This document shows, piece after piece, positions 56,605 to 64,000 of a DNA stretch of 64,000 nt; within the stretch, counting starts at the first letter, position 1, and the number at the start of each line of letters is the position of its first letter. The stretch is taken from positions 20,183,385-20,247,384 of the forward strand of contig CM070594.1 of NCBI GenBank assembly GCA_036346395.1. The letters run 5' to 3'. A program made the position numbers and the translations under genes. Below the pieces are notes generated by a model, which was not told the DNA's origin, did not search any database, and was given only the letters and a program-made list of their open reading frames with translations. This DNA is from Hsuehochloa calcarea. Lineage: Eukaryota > Streptophyta > Magnoliopsida > Poales > Poaceae.

Positions 56605-57243
56605 TTGGAGGATGTATCTGTCATCAAAGACTATTCAGATATTTTTCCAAAAGACTTGTCGGGAATTCCACCAGATCGGGACATTGAGTTCAGCATTGAT
56701 TTAGTGCTGGGAACAACACCGACTTCTATGAGACCCTATCGGATGTCAGCTGATGACTTGGTGGAAATGAAGAAACAGGTTGGTGAACTTCTTGAGAAAT
56801 ATTTCATGAGACCTAGTTCATCGCCTTGGAGAGCGTCAGTCTTGTTTGTCAAAAAGAAATATGGAAGCATGAGAATGTGTATCGACTATCGTGCCCTTAA
56901 CGAGGTTACTATGAAGAACAAGTATCCACATCCCCGAATTGATGATTTATTTGATCAGATAAAATGAGTCGGAGTGTTCTTAAAGATCGATCTGCGATCA
57001 GGTTATCATCAATTGAAAATTTGTCCGAATGATATACCGAAGACTGCTTTTTCTACGTGGTATGGACATTATGAATTTTTAGTCATGTCTTTTGGTCTAA
57101 CTAATGCCCCTGCATATTTCATGAACATGATGAATAAGGTATTCTTGAAATATTTGGATAAGTTTGTGGTAGTGTTCATCGATGGCATACTGGTCTATTC
57201 TAAGACAGAACCGAGCACTTGAGAACAATACTAGAGAAACTTA
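56605..57243 (+). pseudogene. Element F reverse transcriptase, truncated, FIDG active site
   Basis: Two open segments (56605-56967 and 56974-57222) separated by one in-frame TGA. Blocks: KDYSDIFPKDLSGIPPDRD, RPYRMSADDLVEMKKQ, SPWRASVLFVKKKYGSMRMC, KIDLRSGYHQLKI, SFGLTNAPAYFMN. The active site reads VVFIDGILVYSK (GAT GGC at 57181-57186), so the second catalytic Asp is Gly. Similarity ends at 57243 within the thumb; RNase H and integrase are missing. Confidence 0.92.
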
Positions 57244-57684
57244 TAATTGCGTTGAAACTTAGTACATATATTTAAACTAGAAATGTCGCTTTATGCAAAC
57301 TTAGCCATATAAGCCATCTTTTGTCATACCTTCATGCATTATATCATATTATTGGTTGTAACTTGTGGAGTCCGTTTCGTACTCACCTTGCTTAATAAAA
57401 TTGTTGATCAGATGAGGAGTACTACGCTGCTGGTGAGAACTTGGATGACTAGGTTGCGCTCCGGACGATTGCATGTGGCGTATCATGTGGCTTACTACAC
57501 TGCTTTTTGTTCTAGCTGTATTTTTCTTTTGGCCTCGTGCCCTTTTGTAATAAAACTATAACAATAAGAATAAAATGTGCGATATGGACTTGCTATCATT
57601 TTTATTGAACTATGCACACTAGCTACTCCTGGACTAGTGTGGAAAACACAGAGAATCCGAGATCCTTCTACTCTCGGGTTTGAC
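57244..57684 (+). mobile_element. 3' end of another gypsy LTR joined to element F
   Basis: Layout like the last 400 bp of large gypsy LTRs here: an ACTTGTGGAGTCCGTTTCGTACTCACC segment, TTGATCAGATGAGGAG, TGGACTAGTGTGG and an end TCGGGTTTGACA. It compares with the ends of F's own LTR (53396-53783) and of solo LTR C (minus strand, 22657-23060) only in arrangement and scattered words, so it belongs to a different subfamily. Probably a deletion or recombination junction. Confidence 0.55.
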
Positions 57685-58029
57685 AATTATTCCCACAAAC
57701 TGAACGAGTTGGTCTTGGATGGATTCGTTCCATTAACCCAACCAAACGCTTGAACAAGGTCATATCCTAAACCATCATGTACAGGTACCACTTTATTCAC
57801 TCATCCAAACACACCCTAACGTGCAGCTAGCTGGCAAAAGAGACAAAAAAGGGTCAGGACACATTTACAGTTCCTAGTAAAATATGATTTGGATTACCAA
57901 AAAAGTGAGCAAAGTAATGTGCTAGTATGGTGGAGGGAGATACGTAGAATTAATAGAGATTTTTGAAATAGCCACGAGGATTCAAAAAGTGCTAAATATT
58001 TATTAACAACTTTTTAAAGTGTTAAAATA
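57685..58029. other. Flanking DNA without recognisable features
   Basis: About 345 bp; contains a CATCCAAACACACCCTAA-like end at 57800-57820 reminiscent of small transposon termini, not demonstrable here. No ORF. Confidence 0.35.
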
Positions 58030-58271
58030 CTCCCTCTAGCCACAAAGGAGTGTCAGTTTGACACGTGTGCAATAAAAAATTAAACTTTAGCAATCAATAT
58101 CTTCGTAATTATTGAGATTGAACATATCAAAACGACAATGAAGATTTGCCTTAAAAGTACTTTCATAATATTTATTTTGCTAGTTTTATAAATATATTAC
58201 AATAAAAATTAGGGGTGAAAGTTGTCTTTTAAAAACCATGTCAATTCCAAAAACAACTTTTGTGACCGGAG
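58030..58271. mobile_element. MITE, second copy of the intron 1 family
   Basis: Starts CTCCCTCTAGCCACAAAGG after TA (58028-58029), ends AACTTTTGTGACCGGAG before TA (58272-58273). 242 bp. Interior shares AAGTACTTTCATAATA and TATAAATATATTACAATA with 45869-46094. Confidence 0.85.
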
Positions 58272-58549
58272 TAGTATTTGAGAATGATTAGACGGTTGAG
58301 TACTTACTCGGTTATTAAATAGATGTCGTTCTTGAATGCATATGATTAATTACATATTTTTTTAACTTGATTCAGAAACGATATTAGTATATCTCCGTAT
58401 TGCGAACAGATTGTTTTTCGGTCTTCATCGAGGGACTGAGGGAGGCAAGGAGCGCACAACCATGCAAATAACGGTTTTGCTAGTTCACAGTTGTCTGAAA
58501 AATGAAGGAAGTTTCAGGCGGTTTACTCACTTTTGGATCGCGTGTATAG

Positions 58550-59215
58550 ATTCATGATCGAGATCTTCGTTCTTCTTCTCCAGTTGGCGGCGGCGACACC
58601 GTCGAGTTAGAGGTAGTGTTTGTCGGTGCCCCTATGGCGTAGAGGGAGGATGGGGTGGCGGTAGACCGGCGGTGGTCGGCGGCAACGGCGGTGCGTCGAG
58701 GCGGCGGCAACAACACTGGATGCGGGCGAGGAGGAGGGCGGTGGATGGTGGAGGTAGGTGGGGGCAACAAGACCGAAGTGGTTAGGAGGTGGCGGGAGGT
58801 GGTGGCGGATCGGTTAGAGGTAACCGCTAGAGACAAGGAATAGAGCGGAGGTGGGGCATCTCACCGTAGAGGAGGAAGAACCGGCGGTGAGGGCTGGAGA
58901 GGTGGGGCGGAGGAGAAGGGCAGCAGGGGATCGGTGCTCGTCGGTGGGACTCGCGGGCGCTGGAGAGGCGACGCGGGAGTAGAGGCAGTACGCAGTGAGG
59001 GCTCGGGCGGTGGCAACTGGAGAGATGGGGTGAGGAGTGGAGTGAGGTTCGGATTGTGGGTTAGGGTTATAGACTCTTGCACGAAAGAGGCAGTACGCAG
59101 GGAGGGCTCGGGCGGTGGCAACTGGAGAGATGGGGTGAGGAGTGGAGTGAGGATGGGATTGTGGGTTAGGGTTATAGACTCTTGCACGAATTGGAGCAAT
59201 CCAAGCGATTGAAAA
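58550..59215. other. GC-rich tract with 105 bp tandem duplication
   Basis: Strongly strand-asymmetric (G-rich plus strand), giving overlapping ORFs on both strands (143 aa minus 58814-59245, 112 aa minus, 92 aa plus). The minus-strand products are Pro/Ser/Ala-rich and repeat themselves because of the duplication. No domain recognisable. It could be a captured 5' exon or the end of a transposon; I cannot decide. Confidence 0.45.
58982..59190. repeat. 105 bp tandem duplication
   Basis: Copy 1 58982-59086, copy 2 59087 to about 59190. Each starts GAGGCAGTACGCAG and ends GGGTTATAGACTCTTGCACGAA. They differ at a few bases (GTGAGG/GGAGGG; GTTCGG/GATGGG). Each copy contains GTGGGTTAGGGTTATAG. Confidence 0.9.
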
Positions 59216-59756
59216 GTGAGTGGTATTTAGCAAAATTTTAGGCAACTAAGAAATGGACCCTCCCTACAAACAAACATCAATGTAATCGTTAATGACAACT
59301 GGGTCCTTCTAAATTCCGGTCCCATGTGTATGCCAGCAAGCAATCTAAAGCTGGGTAGCCATTTTTTTGGGAAGAGAGCACGTGTGTGTCCGAGAGAGTT
59401 TTTTTCCCTCATCTAGCCTCCTATTGAAATGAAATAGCAAATGTGGCCCCTACAAACAAAAAAATAAAAAAAATAGCACCATAACAGGTTAGACAGGTGA
59501 CACGTGTTCTCTACGTACTTCCCGTAACAACCTTCCACGATCCCAATCCACGATAGGCTGGTTTGCGCACACGCCTACCGTGGGTAAGCACGTTCTTGCC
59601 GCGGACTAGGAGCAAGTCCTTGCCGTAGATGGGGAGAATGTTAGGGGGGTGCTGAGCACGGGGAGCACGGTAGAAGTGTCATTTTTGTCATTTCGAATGT
59701 AACGGAGCTAGATTTGTTATTCCGTTCTGAAAAGAGGTCAAATAAGCCGATAATTC
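59216..59756. other. Intergenic DNA, no feature seen
   Basis: About 540 bp without a usable ORF or element boundary; the stretch around 59440-59480 is an A-rich run. Confidence 0.4.
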
Positions 59757-60199
59757 TGTATCTTCTAGGGATACCTAGTGAATAAAAGACAGGTCTCTAG
59801 CAGGGGCGGAGCTGGTCACGGTCCATGCCTCGGGTTGGGCCAGACGTTTTTAGGTCAAACTCATATTTTTTACGATATTTTAAAATATTTTTTTATAGAC
59901 TTGATTCTATACCTCGGATCATTATTCTAACTACCCGAGATCCAACTCTGCCCTTGTTTCCTGGTCTCTAGACGTAGGTCTCCTATCTTCTTGTGAAACC
60001 TGTCGAAATAAAAGGCATAGATCTCCTATGTAAGGTTACTGTTTCCACATCATGCGAATGACAAACAATTAGCACGGGTGCACGCAAGTGGGAGCAATTG
60101 GCTCTTAAACTTCACCGATCTCGAGAATAGACCGATGGTTTTGATTGTGGGATGTAAGCTACACCCGAGCTCATCCAGAACTTTCTCGATACTTTAACA
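59757..60199 (-). mobile_element. Copia LTR with nested hAT-like insertion
   Basis: On the minus strand it runs from TGTTAAAGTATCGAG (60199), directly after the end of a copia RNase H frame, down to CTAGAAGATACA (59757). Without the 163 bp insertion and its duplication it would be about 270 bp, a short LTR of Ty1-copia type. The far-side target duplication cannot be checked because the internal region adjoins. Confidence 0.65.
59801..59963. mobile_element. hAT-like non-autonomous element, TSD GTCTCTAG
   Basis: 163 bp with an 8 bp perfect target duplication (59793-59800 and 59964-59971). Ends: CAGGGGCGGAGCTGG on the left, CAGGAAACAAGGGCAGAG on the right read inversely; CAGG termini plus 8 bp TSD are hAT features. 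No coding capacity. Confidence 0.75.
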
Positions 60200-60204
60200 G
60201 TCCC

Positions 60205-60460
60205 TCAATCACAACCGGGTGATCCCGGATTGAGATTGAACGTTAGTCTGAAATTCTCGTACAGGTAGAGAGCCTTGCTGAAAACATCAGCTACCTGATC
60301 TTCAAAAGCTATAAACCCCCTATCTCCAGTGGCTTGCGTGCTACTCTATCGTGAACAAAATGAAAATTCACCACAATATGCTTCTTCTGAGCATGAAAGA
60401 CATGATTAGCATAGAGATATGTTACTCCAAACCTCCGAGGTTATCACACCACAAAACTGG
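60205..60460 (-). pseudogene. Ty1-copia RNase H C-terminal fragment
   Basis: On the minus strand: VLWCDNLGG, then YANHVFHAQKKHIVVNFHF-like, VARKPLEI, AFEDQVADVFSKALYL and a stop at 60205-60207. This is the tail of copia RNase H. A few frame breaks are present (for example near 60410 and 60330). The rest of pol does not continue beyond 60460. Confidence 0.75.
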
Positions 60461-62767
60461 TCGATGGTGAAAAATCCCAAGTTCATTGAGGTGGTCGAAC
60501 CTGAAACTTCTATTTTTTTAAAAAAAAACTTTGTGATTTTCATATCTTCAAAATAGTTAATATTTAGTTGAGCTTCCTAAAATAAAACTTATGTGTATTT
60601 ATAAGGACTAGCTACATGATTTATCTCATATTTTTTCGGAGCTTGTTTCCACATATTTCTCAATGCATTAAGGAGTTTTGGCTATATCTTTTTGAGCTAC
60701 ACATGATTTCAAATGCACATCTCTCTTTAGACATTGAGAAAATGAGCATGGTATCTTCATGAAAAATATTTCTTGGGAAGATTTCAAGAGTGAGCTTATT
60801 TGAATATGTTTCAAATATCATTTCCTTTAGATAACTCAAAATATGGCCTTATTTCAATTTATTTTGCTCTTTTCGACGATAAAAGGGGAATTTGTGATTT
60901 ATTATGGTTTCCTTCAAAAAATTTAGAATCAAACTCCTAAATAGGTCATATGTATTTATTTCATACTCTTTATGACCAAACTAAGATGAATTCATTGTCA
61001 AGATCATTGTTGTGCAAAGACTCCATTTTGGCTAAGCTTTAGTTTGTATTGTTAGTGATTAATGCCAAAAGGGAAGAATTTTTGTAAGCTATGATAAATC
61101 CATATTTGGATGATTGATATACTATCTTGTGATTTCACCTTATCTCATGCATGTCTTGAGGAGGACATACACATAGCCTCCTATATGCATCATGTGCATA
61201 AGCTTGCTTTCTCATATGCATAATACTTGAAGCTTTAATTGTAATGCCTGAAGAGCTTTGACATGCATGGATATGGTTCAATAGCTTAAATTCTTATCTT
61301 ATGTTGATTTATATCAAAATATTGTTATTGGTGATGGATTTGTCATCAATCACCAAAAAGGGAGAGATAATAAGTTCAAACTCTATTAATTTAGTTGTGG
61401 TGATTAATGACAAATCTATATGTGAGACTAACATGTTTGTTGACTATGATATTATTTAGTCTTATTTGGATGAAAAAGTAAAAATCCTGAAGGTATACAT
61501 TCGACATCATATTCTTATATCTTGTAGCATTCATCGGATAAAAAATATAGGTTGAACTCCACTAAAAGTTTAACTTGAATATGTGCATATGTTTTTATTA
61601 CATATTCGTGTATGCACGCATTTAGGGGGAGTTCACTCTATGTTTTGTGATTTCATTAGTATTGATCCATATTTTTAATCCACATATATTGGGGATCTCT
61701 ACTTTGAAATATATCCTTTGAGTAGATAAAACTTGTGTAGTTCATATATACTCATATTGCGTTATATCCAATTATTTGCAATTATGTTATGGGATTAATA
61801 TATGTGCTAAGATATTTTTAAAGGCTTAGTCCTGGATTATGGATGACAATAAGGAGATGGCAATGCAAAGATAATAGAGGGATCATGGCTAGTAGAACTA
61901 GGATTTTCTATGTGTCATTTTGATCGACTAGGAGTCATGCATTACATTTAGACTTGCTTCTAGAAAATTCTTCAGTGGAAATCGGCATGACCGCTTTTGA
62001 TGAGCGGTAGTAATAGGTTTTACATGGTGGTATATTTTTTCCAGATAGCGTGTTTTTGGGATACCTTTATCCTCTAGAAATCGGTAGTACCGATTGAGCC
62101 GAGCGGTGCTACCGCGGTACGGTGGTACCAGATTCTAGTTGGTGGTAGTGCCACACCTAACAGTAACGGCTAGTTCAGAAGTATTTAATGCAGGTATATC
62201 TTGGTAATTAATTTCAGTCATTATGGGACTAATATTTTCCAAGAGTTGGATGAATAGATTATGTTCCATGACGATGGAGACTTTGGATGGCATCATGTGT
62301 TGGTACACATCAGGATCCTGAAGAGGAGATGATCATTTGTTAATCAACAAGTCAAGAGAAGACCCATCATGTGTTGATGGAGAGCAAGTGAAGAATGCAT
62401 CATGGGTTGATTCATATCAAGACAATGATCCGGACTTGAAGTGTAGATGTGTGTATCAAGTTTCAAGAGGATACTCAAGACAAAGTTATAACTAGCTAGG
62501 GCAAACGATGTGTTCCTACTCTTTTACCGGTCTTGGTGTTTGGTTGGAAGATCAGATTGCTAGTATATGATTGTCGTACTATTAAGAGGGATTTTGTCTA
62601 GTAGCTTGAGTCTCATCATGTGTTCATACCTCAATTCCGCTTGCTCTAGCTCTCTATGGTATGATACTATTATTTGCGAATATATTTTGCAAATAGTTGA
62701 GGCTTATGCATCTAATTCTTGTAACATGTGGCTATACTTTGTAAATGTGTTTTGCAAATGGTTGAAG
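60461..62767. other. Long AT-rich non-coding stretch, probably old copia debris
   Basis: About 2.3 kb without coding potential. 61320-61440 contains GATTTGTCATCAATCACCAAAAAGGG and GTGATTAATGACAAATC, phrases typical of spacer/LTR junctions of large copia elements. 62080-62160 carries CGGTAGTACCG and GCGGTGCTACCGCGG palindrome-like words. It may be a decayed LTR plus spacer of a SIRE/Maximus-like element, but I see no definable ends. Confidence 0.35.
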
Positions 62768-64000
62768 TGTAATACCCTGAAAAATAATATTAATAAAAGC
62801 GTATTAATGGTCGGAGAGTAATTAATTTAATGGTAACAGTAAATAATTAATTAAAATCGTCTTAAGGGCCTATGCGTAATTAAATAAAAGAGTTTGTGAA
62901 AAATAGTATTTTCGGAATTATTGGAGCTATATAAATAGATTTTAGGGTCTCCAGAACCCTAGCTCTTTTCTTTTCCACTCCCAGCCGCCAACCTATTTTC
63001 TGCGCCAGTGAAGCCAAGCGCCGCCGCTTTGATTTTGTTTGGTAGGCGTGTGATCTCTGCCAAGGTATGCTGCGCTGGTCGCTATGCCGTCTTGCTGCTT
63101 AGAGTCCTGGCTGGCGTGGAAAGCCGCTTGAAACCCTTTGCTGCCTTTGGATGGACCGCCTTCTTGCCTCTGCGTTGTTTTTTCTGTGCGTTTGCTCCTG
63201 TGCGTGACGTCTCGCTCTCGAGTTCTGTGCGTGGCGCTGTCTTTGGTCGACTCTGCGTGTCTTGCATTCTTGCTTTTCTTTGGCGCTTAGAAGTGCGCTC
63301 GCCCTTAGTCTAATTCACATCTCGGCTGCATGCTAATTTTCTTTGTTTGCTTACTGCCGTCGTGAGTGTGTGTAGTGGAACTTTTCTCTTGATGCATGCA
63401 TGCAACTGAGACGTCACCATCAATTTCCAAGTAGGTAATCAGAATTCATAAGCAAATTGTAGATTCGGCTGTTGGTGGCTGTGACTAGAAAAAAAAAAAA
63501 AGAAAGATTTGTTGCTTCATAAAATGCTCTTAATCATGAAGGCTAGACTAATACTTAACAGATTAGGAAAGAAGCACAAGCTGTACAGTGGAAGATGAAA
63601 AGATGAAACTAGTTGACCGTAGCTCTATTTAGCATGTTTTTAGTCGGGGAAACTTGAAAAGTTAGATTGGTTTAGTCTGTTTTTTGTTGTACGATTTATT
63701 CGGGTACCTTAATGGCAAATTTTGGAAATCTCATCTACTAGTTAATTGTAGATAGTTTCGATATCTTTCTGTAGAATTTTTATCATGTCAATCGGACAAG
63801 TAGGTTTTTAGATATGATTTTCGGAAGACCGCTGTTTTAGGGTACCGTCGTTCGGCGCTGTTTTGGTAGATCAGTTGTTAAAAATAGTAAATGGCTTAAT
63901 TAGAGTTTTTGATCTACATGAAAGTTGTAGATAATTGTCCAATGGTTCTGTAGGATCTGAGAACGCGTATTTTGGTTGAGTAAAACGAAAGTTATGAATT
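62768..64000 (+). mobile_element. Ty3-gypsy LTR, continues beyond the window
   Basis: Starts TGTAATACCCTGAAAAATAA and resembles the start of element E's LTR (AATAATATTAATAAAAG, TTAAGGGCCTATGCGTAATTAA, TTTTCGGAATT, GGAGCTATATAAATAG TATA box at about 62930, then AGAACCCTAGCTCTTTTCTTTTCC). The downstream part is diverged. No end is reached by 64000. A poly-A-rich run is at 63489-63502. ORFs around 63008-63313 fall in the LTR's transcribed GC-rich part and are not credited. Confidence 0.75.
62926..62940 (+). promoter_or_regulatory. TATA box of the right-edge gypsy LTR
   Basis: GCTATATAAATAG, about 160 bp from the LTR start; element E's LTRs have GCTATATAAATG at a similar offset (about 115-125 bp). 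Confidence 0.6.

Noticed and set aside
58552..59245. Minus-strand ORFs of 94-143 codons as a host gene
   Set aside because: Low-complexity Pro/Ser-rich sequence repeated by the 105 bp duplication, with no domain and no supporting splice structure; kept only as an unexplained GC-rich tract.
63008..63313. 101-codon plus-strand ORF
   Set aside because: It falls in the transcribed GC-rich portion of a gypsy LTR, at the same place where element E's LTRs give similar unconserved ORFs.
1..64000. tRNA or rRNA genes
   Set aside because: The only tRNA-related sequences recognised are retrotransposon primer sites complementary to a tRNA 3' end; no cloverleaf-sized gene or rRNA segment was seen by eye. 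A tRNAscan-SE run would settle this.

Overview
The window reads as gene-poor nuclear DNA of a grass (Poaceae). Evidence: dense nested LTR retrotransposons of the Ty3-gypsy and Ty1-copia superfamilies with initiator-Met-tRNA-type primer sites, a MITE with a CTCCCTCCGTCC end, a CACTA-type terminus with CTCGGCAAAG motifs, and one intron-containing host gene with very GC-rich exons. I cannot name the species from sequence alone. Only one convincing host gene is visible. I found no rRNA, tRNA, CRISPR or bacterial-type operon.

Layout. 1-1569: minus-strand copia pol fragment. 1570-2315: copia LTR remnant. 2470-36389: a large nest. Its outermost member is plus-strand gypsy element A (5' LTR 2470-5290, internal 30086-34460, 3' LTR 34461-36389). 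A is interrupted by minus-strand gypsy derivative B (about 5300-30060; LTR 27463-29738). B in turn holds a 4.1 kb solo LTR (C, 22657-26803, TSD ATAAA) and copia element D (6778-22068). D holds gypsy element E (8584-16403, TSD CTATG). All coding regions in the nest are broken.

37077-48204: a six-exon gene for a WAT1-related (nodulin MtN21/EamA, UMAMIT-type) membrane transporter. The reconstructed frame is open for 360 codons, with consensus splice sites and consistent phases. Intron 1 is about 8.9 kb and carries a CACTA terminus, a Stowaway-like MITE, two solo LTRs one inside the other (outer 40187-45698, TSD CATGT; inner 42014-45400, TSD CCTTT), and a second MITE that ends 28 bp before exon 2.

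48805-57684: a copia LTR fragment (G) into which gypsy element F (5' LTR 50549-53783, gag, protease, RT) inserted. F is truncated after RT and abuts a foreign LTR 3' end. 57685-64000: a MITE of the same family as the one in intron 1, a GC-rich tract with a 105 bp tandem duplication, a minus-strand copia RNase H tail with its LTR (which contains a 163 bp hAT-like insertion with TSD GTCTCTAG), a long AT-rich non-coding stretch, and a gypsy LTR that starts at 62768 and runs off the window.

No previously undescribed multi-gene system is apparent. The points most worth a second look are the host gene that still reads open across a heterochromatin-like intron, the MITE that probably supplies intron 1's branch-point region, the mosaic structure of the two large solo LTRs, the B derivative with little coding, and element E, whose LTRs look young while its genes are badly broken.
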